Shown: positions 17,432-26,944 of the stretch, in pieces
Position numbering within the stretch: position 1 is the first letter of the stretch
How the letters are laid out: each line of letters opens with the position of its first letter
NCBI RefSeq assembly: GCF_003977755.1
Contig: NZ_RQWN01000001.1
Coordinates: 946,995 to 1,010,994, forward strand
DNA: 64,000 nucleotides
Source: Haloterrigena salifodinae
GTDB taxonomy: Archaea; Halobacteriota; Halobacteria; Halobacteriales; Natrialbaceae
Direction of reading: 5' to 3'
Notes under the pieces: generated by a model
Databases searched by the model: none
Told to the model about the DNA's origin: nothing
Seen by the model: only the letters and a program-made list of their open reading frames with translations
Program-made: the position numbers and the translations under genes

Positions 17432-17657
17432 TGTGACGGATACCCTCATATTCGGTTCGCAACCCCACTGAATGTGCGCTTCGCAGCCTATTTCGATACC
17501 GAAATCCGTCTCCGATCGAGAGATCTGTGTCTCGATCGCTGCTAGTCGATTCCGTATCGGTCGCGCTACCGAACGCACGGAGCGACGGCTCGGCACGTAA
17601 CTCACGAAAAATCACAGCAACAGTCAGCGTCGCCCGCTGGCGACGAAGCCGTCGCGA

Positions 17658-17855
17658 TCAGTTGTTGCGGACGACGTTCGTCGCGCGGGGGCCCTTGGGG
17701 GCCTGTTCGATATCGAATTCGATCTCCTCTCCCTCCTCCAGATCCGGGCCGCCGACGTCTTCCATGTGGAAGAAGACGTCATCGTCTGCGTCCTCAGTCG
17801 AGATGAAACCGTAGCCGCCTGTGTCGTTGAAGAAATCAACGTTACCGTTTGCCAT
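17658..17855 (-). CDS. cspA: Cold-shock domain protein CspA-like
   Basis: A 65-aa cold-shock protein read leftwards from ATG at 17855. Both nucleic-acid-binding motifs are present: RNP1-like GGYGFIST (about 13-20) and RNP2-like DVFFHMED (about 26-33). The terminal ATNVVRNN is the usual family end. It binds single-stranded RNA or DNA and probably acts as an RNA chaperone. Upstream on the same strand, CCTTATCC about 40 nt from the start is a plausible TATA element. Confidence 0.95.
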   Translation of the reverse strand: MANGNVDFFNDTGGYGFISTEDADDDVFFHMEDVGGPDLEEGEEIEFDIEQAPKGPRATNVVRNN

Positions 17856-17942
17856 TACAAACAAATGTAGTGCTGACCCCCGGATAAGGGTTCCGAGAGT
17901 CGTGATACCACGGAAGTCGGATCCGAGAGCGGACCCTCTCGA

Positions 17943-18605
17943 TCAGTTGATCGTAACCTCGAGTTCCAGGATACCGAGGTGGGGTGGCGCGCCGCCGCCG
18001 GTCTGGCGCAACTCGGTGGCGCTCGAGCCGATGTAGTCGTAGAACTCCGAAGGATTCTGGGGGATCACCGGCGTGCCGTCGTCGCGTTTGAGGTAGGCGG
18101 GGGCGTCCGTGCCCTCGATCCGGGCGACGCGTTCGTCCCAGTCGCTACCCGAGTAACAGAAGACGCCGAAGGAGAACCGGCCCGCGGCCAGCGCGTCGTG
18201 TTTCGTCTGAAAGTGCGTCGCCTCCTCGGTCTTGTACTCCTCGTCGCTGACCCAGGCCAGAGCCGACACGCCCTCGGTCCGGAGCAGGTAGAGGTCCCAG
18301 CCGAGCTGGGCGTCGAAGACGGCCCACGCGTTTCGCGGCCCGATCGTGTCCACCTCGAGGCTAAAGGCCGGCCGGCCCCGCGAGGGTTCGTGGATGAACG
18401 TCGCGTCGTAGCCGGGGACGCGAATGCCCCGGTCGTGGAAGACGATCCCGTCGACGGGGATCTCCACGTCCAGATTGGAGATAATCTCCCGGACGGAGAA
18501 CGCCCCCTCGTTCTCGAGATGGTCGACGAACGTGGGGAACCGGGAGACCTCGTCCCACGGTTGGTCGTCGGGGTCGGGGCTCGAGTCGGGGCCCGGCTGA
18601 CTCAT
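17943..18605 (-). CDS. Conserved haloarchaeal protein of unknown function, 220 aa
   Basis: A 220-aa soluble acidic protein read leftwards from ATG at 18605 (MSQPGPDSSPDPDDQPWDEV). A much longer in-frame extension runs antisense to the downstream rqcH gene and is rejected. The sequence is globular, with VSRFPTFVDHLENEGAFSVR, then IFHDRGIRVPGYDATFIHEP and AWAVFDAQLGWDLYLLRTEG. I recognise no catalytic motif. It shares a 288-nt divergent upstream region with rqcH. Its end (18000-17943) includes GGGAPPHLGILELEVTIN. Confidence 0.75.
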   Translation of the reverse strand: MSQPGPDSSPDPDDQPWDEVSRFPTFVDHLENEGAFSVREIISNLDVEIPVDGIVFHDRGIRVPGYDATFIHEPSRGRPAFSLEVDTIGPRNAWAVFDAQLGWDLYLLRTEGVSALAWVSDEEYKTEEATHFQTKHDALAAGRFSFGVFCYSGSDWDERVARIEGTDAPAYLKRDDGTPVIPQNPSEFYDYIGSSATELRQTGGGAPPHLGILELEVTIN

Positions 18606-18893
18606 CGGCGGCCTCCGGCGGCGGGTCGGCGCCCGCTTTGGGTTCCGGTTCGGTCGTCGCTGCGGTGCCGAACGGCTGCGGCGGTCGGGCGTCGGCCCCG
18701 ACGGCTCGTGTCGACGCTGTTGGACATACGCGTACGGTGGGCCTCGGCGCGGATTAGGCTTTCCGACCGCCCTCGAGAACGTGGCGACCGGCGGTTGACC
18801 GCTCACGTCGCGGGACGGTCCCAACCCAGCGAGGGCGCGAGCCGACCGCGCCGGAGCGACACGCCTTTTTGACAGCGCCGGGCAGTTTGGGGT

Positions 18894-21068
18894 ATGGATC
18901 CAAAGCGGGAGCTTACCAGCGTCGACCTCGCCGCCCTCGTTGGGGAACTCGGTACCTACGAGGGAGCGAAGGTCGACAAGGCCTACCTCTACGGCGACGA
19001 TCTCGTCCGGCTCAAGATGCGGGACTTCGATCGGGGCCGCGTCGAACTCCTCCTCGAGGTCGGCGAGACCAAGCGGGCCCACACGGTCGCCCCCGAGCGG
19101 GTGCCCGACGCGCCCGGCCGACCGCCGCAGTTCGCGATGATGCTCCGCAATCGACTCTCCGGGGCCGATTTCGCCGGCGTCGAACAGTACGAGTTCGACC
19201 GCATCCTCGAGTTCATCTTCGAGCGCGAGGACGGCACCACCCGGATCATCGTCGAACTGTTCGGTCAGGGGAACGTCGCCGTCACCGACGGCGAGTACGA
19301 GGTGATCGACTGCCTCGAGACCGTCCGCCTCAAGTCCCGAACCGTCGTGCCGGGCTCGCGCTACGAGTTCCCCGACAGTCGGACGAACCCGCTGACGGTC
19401 TCCCGGGAGGCGTTCGACCGCGAGATGGAAGACTCCGACACGGACGTCGTCCGGACGCTGGCGACTCAGCTCAACTTCGGCGGCCTCTACGCCGAGGAGA
19501 TCTGTACCCGCGCCGGCGTCGAGAAGGCGATGGACATCGCCGAGGCCGACGAGGACGTCTACGATCGGATCTACGGCGCCATCGAACGACTCGCGCTCGA
19601 CCTGCGCAACGGGAACTTCGATCCGCGGCTGTACCTCGCGGACGACGACGGCGACGATGACAACGAGAGCGAATCGGGCGACGAGAACGACGACGACTCG
19701 AGTCCCGACCGGGTCGTCGACGCGACACCGTTCCCGCTCGAAGAGCACGTCGAACTGGCCTCGGAGCCGTACGACTCCTTCCTCGCGGCGCTGGACGACT
19801 ACTTCTACCGGCTCGAACTCGCCGAGGACGAGGAGGAAACCGATCCGACCACGCAGCGACCCGACTTCGAGGAGGAGATCGCCAAGTACGAGCGGATCAT
19901 CGAGCAACAGCGGGGCGCGATCGAGGGGTTCGAGCAGGAGGCCGACGCCCTCCGCGAGCAGGCCGAACTGCTGTACGCCGAGTACGGGCTGGTCGACGAC
20001 ATCCTCTCGACGGTTCAGGAGGCCCGCGCCCAGGACCGACCCTGGGACGAGATCGAGGAGCGCTTCGCCGAAGGAGCAGACCGCGGCATCGCGGCCGCCG
20101 AGGCCGTCGTCGACGTCGACGGCAGCGAGGGAACCGTCACCGTCGAACTCGACGGCGAGCGCATCGACCTCGTGGCCAAGCAGGGCGTCGAACAGAACGC
20201 CGACCGCCTCTACACCGAGGCCAAGCGCATCGGGGAGAAAAAGGAGGGCGCGCTGGCGGCCATCGAGGACACCCGCGAGGACCTCGAGGAAGCCAAGGCC
20301 CGCCGAGACCGGTGGGAGGAAGCGGACGCCGCCGACGAGGGCGAGGACGACGAGGACGACGAGGGCGAGGAGCGCGACTGGCTCTCGGAACCCTCCGTTC
20401 CGATCCGCGAGAACGAGCCGTGGTTCGACCGCTTCCGCTGGTTCCACACCAGCGACGGCTACCTCGTGATCGGGGGGCGCAACGCCGACCAGAACGAGGA
20501 GTTAGTGAAAAAGTACCTCGAGCCCGGCGACAAGGTCCTCCACACGCAGGCCCACGGCGGCCCCGTCACCGTGCTCAAGGCGACCGATCCGAGCGAGGCC
20601 TCCTCGTCGGACATCGAGTTACCCGACTCGAGCATCGAGGAGGCCGCGCAGTTCGCGGTCTCCTACTCGTCGGTCTGGAAGGACGGCCGCTACGCCGGCG
20701 ACGTCTACGCCGTCGACTCCGATCAGGTCACCAAGACCCCCGAGAGCGGCGAGTACCTGGAGAAAGGCGGGTTCGCGATCCGCGGCGACCGCACCTATTA
20801 CCGGGACACGCCGGTCGACGTCGCGGTCGGCATCCAGTGTGCGCCCTACACGCGCGTGATCGGCGGTCCGCCGTCGGCTATCGAGGGGCAGGCGGTGACG
20901 ACGATCGAACTCGAGCCCGGTCGGTACGCACAAGCCGACGCGGCAAAGCGGATCTACCGCCAGTTCCGTGAGCGCTTCGAGGACGAGTCGTTCGTCCGGA
21001 AGATCGCCAGTCCGGACCGCATCCAGCACTTCATGCCGCCGGGCGGGAGCCGGATCAGCGAGGAGTGA
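18894..21068 (+). CDS. rqcH: Ribosome rescue factor RqcH (NFACT family)
   Basis: A 724-aa NFACT/NEMF-type protein, starting MDPKRELTSVDLAALVGELG. The NFACT-N domain carries the DR motif at D102-R103 (YEFDRILEF). A HhH-like part, a long coiled coil (about 320-470: YERIIEQQRGAIEGFEQEAD, IGEKKEGALAAIEDTREDLE) and the NFACT-R domain (WFDRFRWFHTSDGYLVIGGR, then TQAHGGPVTVLKA) follow. It binds stalled 50S subunits carrying peptidyl-tRNA and adds C-terminal tails. A very acidic low-complexity insert (about residues 247-275) sits between the first domains. Pelota, a second ribosome-rescue factor, lies 6 kb away. Confidence 0.95.
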   Translation: MDPKRELTSVDLAALVGELGTYEGAKVDKAYLYGDDLVRLKMRDFDRGRVELLLEVGETKRAHTVAPERVPDAPGRPPQFAMMLRNRLSGADFAGVEQYEFDRILEFIFEREDGTTRIIVELFGQGNVAVTDGEYEVIDCLETVRLKSRTVVPGSRYEFPDSRTNPLTVSREAFDREMEDSDTDVVRTLATQLNFGGLYAEEICTRAGVEKAMDIAEADEDVYDRIYGAIERLALDLRNGNFDPRLYLADDDGDDDNESESGDENDDDSSPDRVVDATPFPLEEHVELASEPYDSFLAALDDYFYRLELAEDEEETDPTTQRPDFEEEIAKYERIIEQQRGAIEGFEQEADALREQAELLYAEYGLVDDILSTVQEARAQDRPWDEIEERFAEGADRGIAAAEAVVDVDGSEGTVTVELDGERIDLVAKQGVEQNADRLYTEAKRIGEKKEGALAAIEDTREDLEEAKARRDRWEEADAADEGEDDEDDEGEERDWLSEPSVPIRENEPWFDRFRWFHTSDGYLVIGGRNADQNEELVKKYLEPGDKVLHTQAHGGPVTVLKATDPSEASSSDIELPDSSIEEAAQFAVSYSSVWKDGRYAGDVYAVDSDQVTKTPESGEYLEKGGFAIRGDRTYYRDTPVDVAVGIQCAPYTRVIGGPPSAIEGQAVTTIELEPGRYAQADAAKRIYRQFRERFEDESFVRKIASPDRIQHFMPPGGSRISEE

Positions 21069-21207
21069 GCGGCCGCGTCGCCGCCGCTCTCGCGAGGAGC
21101 AGCGATCGGCGTCGCCATCGAGTTCTCCCGACAGCGATCGATCGGCGAGCGCCGCGGCTGCACCTGCCGGGTACAGGCCTACACGGTCGACGGTGGACGC
21201 CACGCCC

Positions 21208-21501
21208 ATGGCCGATATCGATACCGACACCGAATCCGACCTCGAGCTGGGAAAGGCGTCGATCGTCTACGAGACCGCAACCGGCGACCTCGAGCGGGCG
21301 ACCGTCGACAACGACCGCATCGCGTACTTTCAGGACCACTGGCTGTTCGCGTACGGGACCGACGAGGACGGCAACAACGTCGTTCGTCGCGTTCCGAAAG
21401 AGCGCGTCCGCTACGTCGAACGCTCCGTCGAAGAGATCGAGGAAACCTTCGAGTCCGGAATCGAGAAGGCCAAGGGGAAAATCGAGGAACTCCGGGACTG
21501 A
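21208..21501 (+). CDS. Conserved haloarchaeal hypothetical protein, 97 aa
   Basis: ATG at 21208 (MADIDTDTESDLELGKASIV) gives a 97-aa acidic protein with a beta-hairpin-rich core (IVYETATGDLERATVDNDRI, AYFQDHWLFAYGTDEDGNNV) followed by a charged helix (VRYVERSVEEIEETFESGIE). The HWLFAYG-x-D-x2-G pattern is recognisable as haloarchaea-specific but has no assigned function. It follows rqcH by 139 nt in the same direction. Confidence 0.7.
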   Translation: MADIDTDTESDLELGKASIVYETATGDLERATVDNDRIAYFQDHWLFAYGTDEDGNNVVRRVPKERVRYVERSVEEIEETFESGIEKAKGKIEELRD

Positions 21502-21597
21502 CGGCGGTCGGTCGCGGATCTGACGGCGACACCTCGACGCCGAGGCCAGTGATAACCGTGCGCAAGAGACATGGTGGACGTGATCGTACGTAGTCAC

Positions 21598-21975
21598 ATG
21601 ACACCTACTAACGGTACCCGTGTCGATGAGGTAATGTCGACGCCACTCGAGACCGTCTCGAAAAACGCGACGATCCAGGAGGCCGCGACGACGATGCGCG
21701 ACGAGGAGATCACCGCGCTAGTCGTGACGACGGATCCCCCGTCGATCGTCACCAGCACCGATCTCGTGAACGCTGCCGCTGAGGGACGAGACCCGACCGA
21801 ACTGCGGGTCAGAGACGTGATGACGGAATCCGTCGAGACCGTGCCGCCGGACCTCTACCTCGAGGAGGTCGCCGCGATGATGACCGGTCTCGGCATCGGT
21901 CACCTCCCGGTCGTAAAGAAGGACGATTACCTCGGCATGGTTTCGTCGACCGACGTCACCGCAGCGCTCTCCTGA
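21598..21975 (+). CDS. CBS-domain-pair protein
   Basis: About 125 aa consisting of two CBS motifs: VDEVMSTPLETVSKNATIQE with EITALVVT (first) and RVRDVMTESVETVPPDLYLE with GIGHLPVVKKDDYLGMVSST (second). A second in-frame ATG lies at 21571. I chose 21598 because family members usually begin a few residues before the V-x-D-VM motif. Stand-alone CBS pairs bind adenosine nucleotides and act as energy or ligand sensors. The target here cannot be told from context. Confidence 0.9.
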   Translation: MTPTNGTRVDEVMSTPLETVSKNATIQEAATTMRDEEITALVVTTDPPSIVTSTDLVNAAAEGRDPTELRVRDVMTESVETVPPDLYLEEVAAMMTGLGIGHLPVVKKDDYLGMVSSTDVTAALS

Positions 21976-22011
21976 TCCCGACTCGACGGCGCGGTCGACT
22001 CGTCGCTGCCG

Positions 22012-22293
22012 TTACTCCTCGGCGTCGTCGATCCGATCGGCGTGCTTCTCGAGGTCGGCCGCGAGCGTCCGCGCCTGGTCGGCCGTCAACTCGAGTTCTT
22101 CCATGTGGGCGGGGAGGTGTTCCTCGGTCATATTGTCGAGTTCGAACTGCAGTCGGACGCAGTCGGGGTTCTCCTTGTCCGAGGTCGCGTTCGCGACGGC
22201 GAACGCCTCGGTCTCGAACTCCTGGCCCCTCGCGACGGCGTCGACCAGATCGAGCGTCGTGTAGGCGTTGACCTTCATCAGTCGGTCGGTCAT
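22012..22293 (-). CDS. Small conserved haloarchaeal protein, 93 aa (DUF6360-like)
   Basis: A 93-aa protein read leftwards from ATG at 22293. MTDRLMKVNAYTTLDLVDAV, VANATSDKENPDCVRLQFEL and ELTADQARTLAADLEKHADR are regular features of a haloarchaea-only family that I recall as DUF6360 (tentative). It is likely a compact alpha/beta domain with no obvious active site. It is convergent with the CBS gene. The structured intergenic element at 22388 starts 95 nt upstream of its ATG. Confidence 0.75.
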   Translation of the reverse strand: MTDRLMKVNAYTTLDLVDAVARGQEFETEAFAVANATSDKENPDCVRLQFELDNMTEEHLPAHMEELELTADQARTLAADLEKHADRIDDAEE

Positions 22294-22387
22294 GTTGCCG
22301 TAGAGCGGGCGAGCACACTTAGACCACTCGAGAATTGATGACAGAATTGCTTGTAGACCTCGCTACGATCACCGTGTCCTTCGAAAA

Positions 22388-22605
22388 CACCACGAAAGTC
22401 CCACCCGTACCCGCTGGCCGGTCAAGCAACCGTGGGTGGGACTGAAAGGGGCTGCTGTTGAGCGGACGCGGAGCGTCCGCGATGTCCGGGGGAGCTTCGC
22501 TCTCCCGCTGCCTCCGGGAAGACGGACGACGTAAGCACCGCAGGCCAAAGGCCGAGGAGCGCAACGAGGCCATTGACCGGAGTCAGCAGGGGCTTTCGTG
22601 GTGGT
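22388..22605. other. Structured intergenic element, copy 1
   Basis: The 375-nt gap 22294-22668 has no gene. Instead it holds a set of perfect or near-perfect pairings. CACCACGAAAG (22388-22398) is the reverse complement of CTTTCGTGGTG (22593-22603), closing a 216-nt loop. GTCCCACCC (22398-22406) pairs with GGGTGGGAC (22434-22442). GCGGACGC-GGA-GCGTCCGC forms an 8-bp hairpin at 22462-22480. A further GGGGGAGC/GCTCTCCC hairpin and GGCC-AAA-GGCC follow. The boxes GAAAGGGGCTG (22444) and CAGGGGCTTTCG (22587) recur in copy 2 at 50448. It may be an ncRNA or a MITE-like element; strand is undetermined. Confidence 0.65.
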
Positions 22606-22668
22606 CCAATCAGAAACGCATTGAGGAACGAGAGCCGCAGATCGAGAGCGCGCAGTGAGTCTTAGCCG

Positions 22669-24447
22669 TTAGTCGTCCGAGGCGATCGGCGTCCCGTCAG
22701 CACGGGCCGGCGCGGGGCTCGAGTCCAGCTCGTCGTCTTCAGCGTAGGGGTACCAGGTGCGCTTCGTGTTGTGCATGTACGGGTCCTCGTAGCTGGTCTC
22801 CTCGGGTTCGACCAGTTCGGCGAGTTCCTCGTCGTCGCGCTCGGCAACGAACTCGCGGAAGCTCTGGGCCTCGCTCTCGCGGGCGTCGGCGAAGTTCTCG
22901 AGCAGGTTCGCGATCGCGCCGGGGACCTCGTCGGCCGGGACGCGCTCGGTGACCCACGAGGCGAACTGGGGCTCCTCGCCGAGGCCGCCGCCGAGGCCGA
23001 TGTCGAGCGCTTCGACGGGTTCGCCGTTCTTACGCGTCTTCATCCCGCGCAGGGAGACGTCGGCGATCTGGGGCTGGGCGCAGGAGGCGGTACAGCCCGA
23101 GAGGTGGATGTGGAAGTCCTCGACGCCGTCAGGAAGCTCGACGTTCGCCTTCAGCCAGCGGGCGAAGCGGACCTGCCGGTTCTTCGTCTCGACGATCGAG
23201 AGCGAACAGAACTCGGTGCCGGTACAGGCGATCGAGCCGCGCTGGAACGGGTGAGGATCGGGGCTGTACTCCTCGAGGACGGGTTCGGCGCGCAGATCGT
23301 CGAGGTTCTCTTCGGGGACGTCGGTGAAGATGATGTTCTGGCGCTGGGTCAGGCGAACTTCGCCGGAGCCGTACTCCTCGGCGGCGTCGGCGAGTTCGTA
23401 GGCGTCGTCGATGCCGATACGGCCGACGAGGACGTTCAGACCGACGTAGTAGTTCTCGTCGACCTGCTCGTGGACGCCGACGTGGTCGTGTTTGCCGTCA
23501 GCCTCGCCCGCGTTGTACGAGTACGACTCGCGGAGATCCTCGCCCGCGATCTCGAGTTCGAAGTCGACGTACTCCTCCTGCAGGGTCTCGCGGACCTTCT
23601 CCGGCCCCCACTCGTCGACGAGGAACTTAATGCGCGCGTTGTAGCGGTCCTCGCGGTCACCGTGGTCGCGGAACAGCGCGGAGAGCCCGCCGGCGACCTC
23701 GACGGCCTGTTCGGGCGTCGCGAAGACGTCAATGTTACGCGCAAAGCGGGGCTCGTTGCGCGAGAGGCCGCCGCCGACGCGGACGTTGTAGCCCGTGACG
23801 GTCTCGCCGTCGATCTCCTTTTCGGCGGGCTCGAACGCCAGATCGTTGATGTCGCCCTGGCCACAGCCCTCGTCACAGCCGGTCACCGAGACCTTCCACT
23901 TGCGGGGGAGGTTCGAGTGGGCCTCGTTTTGCTTGTACGTGTCGTGGAGCTCGTTCGCGAGCGCGCCGGCATCGATGTGCTCGTGTTTGTCCTTGCCGGC
24001 GACCGGACAGCCGACGATGTTTCGCCAGGAGTCACCGCAAGCCTGGACCGTCGAGAGACCGACGTCCTCGAGTCGTTCGTAGATCTCCGGGACGTCCTCG
24101 AGGCGGATCCAGTGCAGTTGAATGGCCTGACGCGTCGTCACGTCGATCCAGCCGTTCCCGAACTCGGGGTTCGCGGCGGGGCCGCGCGAGAACTCGTCGG
24201 CGATCTCGACGATCCGTCGGAACTGACCCGGCTCGAGAACGCCGCCCGACGGGCCGATCCGCATCATGAAGTACGATTCCTGTCCGGCCCGCTGGTGGTA
24301 CAGACCGAACCACTTGAACCGCTCGAACCAGGCGTCTCGCTCGTCCTCGGGGATGGATTCCCATCCCTCCTCGGCGAAGCGTTCGATCTCGTCGCGAATA
24401 TCCGTACCGTAGAGTTCGTCCTTCCACTGCTCGACGTCGCTTGGCAT
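22669..24447 (-). CDS. nirA: Ferredoxin-type nitrite/sulfite reductase
   Basis: A 592-aa siroheme/[4Fe-4S] reductase read leftwards from ATG at 24447, preceded by TATA-like CTTATACG about 30 nt upstream. The two ferrodoxin-like half-domains and the cluster cysteines C408, C414 (CTGTEFC), C452 and C456 (GCTASC) are all present. The N-terminal half has FEGDITTRQ-like GWIDVTTRQAIQLHW. The protein reduces nitrite (or sulfite) with six electrons from ferredoxin; the annotation as nitrite reductase rests on the usual haloarchaeal usage and cannot be separated from sulfite reductase by sequence alone. No nitrate reductase is adjacent. Confidence 0.88.
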   Translation of the reverse strand: MPSDVEQWKDELYGTDIRDEIERFAEEGWESIPEDERDAWFERFKWFGLYHQRAGQESYFMMRIGPSGGVLEPGQFRRIVEIADEFSRGPAANPEFGNGWIDVTTRQAIQLHWIRLEDVPEIYERLEDVGLSTVQACGDSWRNIVGCPVAGKDKHEHIDAGALANELHDTYKQNEAHSNLPRKWKVSVTGCDEGCGQGDINDLAFEPAEKEIDGETVTGYNVRVGGGLSRNEPRFARNIDVFATPEQAVEVAGGLSALFRDHGDREDRYNARIKFLVDEWGPEKVRETLQEEYVDFELEIAGEDLRESYSYNAGEADGKHDHVGVHEQVDENYYVGLNVLVGRIGIDDAYELADAAEEYGSGEVRLTQRQNIIFTDVPEENLDDLRAEPVLEEYSPDPHPFQRGSIACTGTEFCSLSIVETKNRQVRFARWLKANVELPDGVEDFHIHLSGCTASCAQPQIADVSLRGMKTRKNGEPVEALDIGLGGGLGEEPQFASWVTERVPADEVPGAIANLLENFADARESEAQSFREFVAERDDEELAELVEPEETSYEDPYMHNTKRTWYPYAEDDELDSSPAPARADGTPIASDD

Positions 24448-24547
24448 TGATCCCGCTATATGACCTGCACGTATAAGCCTCGCTGTCTGTCGTCAGTACT
24501 GCCCGGGTCTCGTCGGTCCCGGTCGTCATTGCCACTATCTACTACCG

Positions 24548-24880
24548 CTACTCTCGACTCGCGCACTCGCCGTCGGGCTCGACGCGCCACTGGACGCCCT
24601 CCGGATCGTACGGGCGGAACTCCCCGTCGACGACGCGGCCGACGGGGAGCCGGTCGATCGGGTCGCGAGTCCCGCACTCGAGGCACTGTCCGACTGCGTC
24701 CGCGAACACGATCGAGCCATCGACGCTCACGCCCACGAACGCCTCCAGGAGGACGTACGCCGGCTCACAGTCACAGAAAACACCTTGAGAAAGGGTCCAA
24801 ACGTCGCTGACGCTTACTTGTCGGCTGTCATTGACGCTGATCCACGCGCCGTCGTCGAGCGTCCGCACTGCGATCGTCAT
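24548..24880 (-). CDS. Cysteine-containing hypothetical protein, 110 aa
   Basis: A 110-aa protein read leftwards, 100 nt upstream of and co-directional with the nitrite/sulfite reductase. Two cysteine pairs, CDC in GVFCDCEPAYVLLEAF and CLEC in AVGQCLECGTRDPID, could bind a zinc. The N-terminal half is beta-rich (MTIAVRTLDDGAWISVNDSR). The family is not recognised; no domain supports a role in nitrite reduction. Confidence 0.6.
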   Translation of the reverse strand: MTIAVRTLDDGAWISVNDSRQVSVSDVWTLSQGVFCDCEPAYVLLEAFVGVSVDGSIVFADAVGQCLECGTRDPIDRLPVGRVVDGEFRPYDPEGVQWRVEPDGECASRE

Positions 24881-25042
24881 ACGTTCGGTTCACAGTCCAG
24901 CGGACTCCATCCGTCGTCCGGGGCAAGCCTTACCGGCGCGACGACGCCGGCTCGAGCGAAAACCGCACGAGGGAGTTGGCGTCGTCTCGAGATCCGAGTA
25001 CGATGTAGGAGATATTATTGCCGGTTGTACCTCGCACCCGGC

Positions 25043-25576
25043 TCACTCGTCGTCGATATTGCCGCCGTCGGTCTCCGCGTTCCGTTCGATCCGCTCGACG
25101 GTCTGCCGTTGACTCTCGTCGTAGGACGCGCCCAGCGCGATCAGGAACCCGATGATCGCGGTCACGACGGCGATGCTGCCGACAGCGACGACCGCGATCT
25201 GGAAGACCGCGCCTGGAAGGACCTGCGCCGAGGTCAATAGCGCGATGGCCGTCACGGCCGCGACGAGCGCGAGCAGTCGACCGAACCGGCCCGTATTGAA
25301 GCCGTCGACGGCTTCGTCAGTACTGCCGCCGAGCAGTTCGTTGAGGACGCCCTCGTACTCGCCGCCGGCAGCCTCGTGCCCGAGCGAGTGAACCGAGTGG
25401 GCGACCCACAGTCCGGCCGTGAAGTTGAGCAGCGCGACGAACGAGACGAGGCCGACCTGTCCGGTGAGGAACAGTCCCGCGAGCACTGCGTTGGCGAACG
25501 CGAGTACCATGAGCGCGTGGACTGCAACCGATCGAGTGCCGAAGTCTTCGAGGAACGAAACGTGTGCGAGCTTCAT
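25043..25576 (-). CDS. Four-helix membrane protein of unknown function
   Basis: About 177 aa from ATG at 25576 (MKLAHVSFLEDFGTRSVAVH); an in-frame ATG 15 nt upstream is possible. Four hydrophobic segments are visible, at about residues 18-38, 43-63, 103-120 and 127-150. Between helices 2 and 3 is a polar loop (HEAAGGEYEGVLNELLGGST). The C-terminal tail is charged. There is no recognised motif. It resembles small haloarchaeal membrane proteins without a function. Confidence 0.7.
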   Translation of the reverse strand: MKLAHVSFLEDFGTRSVAVHALMVLAFANAVLAGLFLTGQVGLVSFVALLNFTAGLWVAHSVHSLGHEAAGGEYEGVLNELLGGSTDEAVDGFNTGRFGRLLALVAAVTAIALLTSAQVLPGAVFQIAVVAVGSIAVVTAIIGFLIALGASYDESQRQTVERIERNAETDGGNIDDE

Positions 25577-25675
25577 GGTACCAATTGGCATCCTAAGGAG
25601 ATACCACTGCGCCCTAACAGTGAAATCCCGATCGCACCGGTAGGCGGACTGCTATCATCACCGTTCTCACGGCCG

Positions 25676-26944
25676 CTACGGCCCCGTAGTCGACTCACAG
25701 TCATCAGTACTCGATCGCCCCTCGTCGGCTCCCGAGTCGCGTCGGTCGTTCAAAAGCGGCTGGCGTTCCCCGTAGGTGAGGACGCGCCAGAGCCACTCGA
25801 GGGGACCGAACCGGAAGTACCGTAGCCAGAGGACTGACAGGGGGAGTTGCACCGCCCAGACGAGCAGGACGACGCCGAGCGCCTCGACTCGAGTCAGCCG
25901 GCCGAACAGCCCGAGCCCGTGGCCGTAGAAGATCGACGTGGCGAGGACGGTCTGCAGAATGTAGTTGCTGAAGGCGGTCCGGCCGACGGCGGCCAGCGCC
26001 CGGGTCGCGAATCCCGCGGGACGCCACCGGCAGAACAACATCACGATTCCGACGTACGCGCCGGCGAGGGGGACGCTCCCCCAGTAGTTGAACTGCCGCC
26101 AGAACAGGGCCGCGCCGGCCGACCAGTCGTTGGCCTCGATGTACCAGACGCCGGCGAGGATCGCGGCGAGCCCGCTTGCGGCCCCGACGAGGATTAATCG
26201 GCGGTAGAACCGCGACGAGCGGTCGTTCGTCAGGACGCCCCACTTGAACAGCGCCATTCCGAGCAGCATGGAGCCGGCGACGCGCCAGGCGCTGTAGCCG
26301 AAAAAGCCCGACGTCTGGCGCTGGAACGCGGTCGGGGCCCGGTGGTCGAGCTGGGCGATCCAGCCGCCGCGGTAGGCCTCGATCTCGGACTGCAGAACCG
26401 ATTTGGCCGGCCGCCACGAGTCTGCGATCGCGGCCGGATCCATGGTGAGCCCCGACGCCACCTCGATGAGCGACGGGATCGCCAGCAGGACGACGCCGAA
26501 GGTCGCTAGATCCCGCGGCTCGTGGTCCCGGAAGATGACGACGGCGATCGCACAGATCCCGTAGGCGACGAGAATGTCGCCGTACCACAGGAGGTAGGCG
26601 TGTGCGAGGCCGGCGGCGACGAGCAACGCGGAGCGGCGGACGTGCAAGCCGACCGCGGATCGTCCGCGCCGCTCGGCGCTGCGGGTGAACAACACGACGC
26701 CGCCGCCGAACAGGAGCGTGAAGATCGTGAGGAACTTCTGCTGGGCGAAGACGTGGCCGGCGAACCAGACCCAGTAGTTGGCCCCGGACAGGTCGCCGTA
26801 GGTCGTCGGATTCGTCAGCACCACCGACGGCATCGAGAACACCCGAATGTTGACCAGCAAAATCCCGAGGAGGGCGACTCCCCGCAGTACGTCGAGGCCG
26901 ACGATACGTTCCGACGGCGGCGTCGGCCCGGTCTCGGAGGTCAT
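25676..26944 (-). CDS. DUF418 (YeiB-type) membrane protein
   Basis: A 422-aa polytopic membrane protein read leftwards. The N-terminal [20 protein letters not shown] and the C-terminal DUF418 block ([20 protein letters not shown] ... [20 protein letters not shown]) identify the family. About ten membrane helices can be traced, e.g. [16 protein letters not shown] and [20 protein letters not shown]. The N-terminal half resembles heparan-alpha-glucosaminide acetyltransferase-like domains. The function in archaea is unknown. It is divergent from pelA. Confidence 0.88.
   Translation of the reverse strand: MTSETGPTPPSERIVGLDVLRGVALLGILLVNIRVFSMPSVVLTNPTTYGDLSGANYWVWFAGHVFAQQKFLTIFTLLFGGGVVLFTRSAERRGRSAVGLHVRRSALLVAAGLAHAYLLWYGDILVAYGICAIAVVIFRDHEPRDLATFGVVLLAIPSLIEVASGLTMDPAAIADSWRPAKSVLQSEIEAYRGGWIAQLDHRAPTAFQRQTSGFFGYSAWRVAGSMLLGMALFKWGVLTNDRSSRFYRRLILVGAASGLAAILAGVWYIEANDWSAGAALFWRQFNYWGSVPLAGAYVGIVMLFCRWRPAGFATRALAAVGRTAFSNYILQTVLATSIFYGHGLGLFGRLTRVEALGVVLLVWAVQLPLSVLWLRYFRFGPLEWLWRVLTYGERQPLLNDRRDSGADEGRSSTDDCESTTGP

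Noticed and set aside
17943-20447. Very long leftward open frame (834 codons) spanning rqcH
   Set aside because: Only its first part in transcription order is antisense to rqcH. The real gene is the last 220 codons (start at 18605), which alone show a normal protein composition.
22388-22605. IS200/IS605 end or complete insertion sequence
   Set aside because: No transposase or TnpB frame nearby and the arms do not match the common GC-rich stem found at haloarchaeal IS605 right ends.
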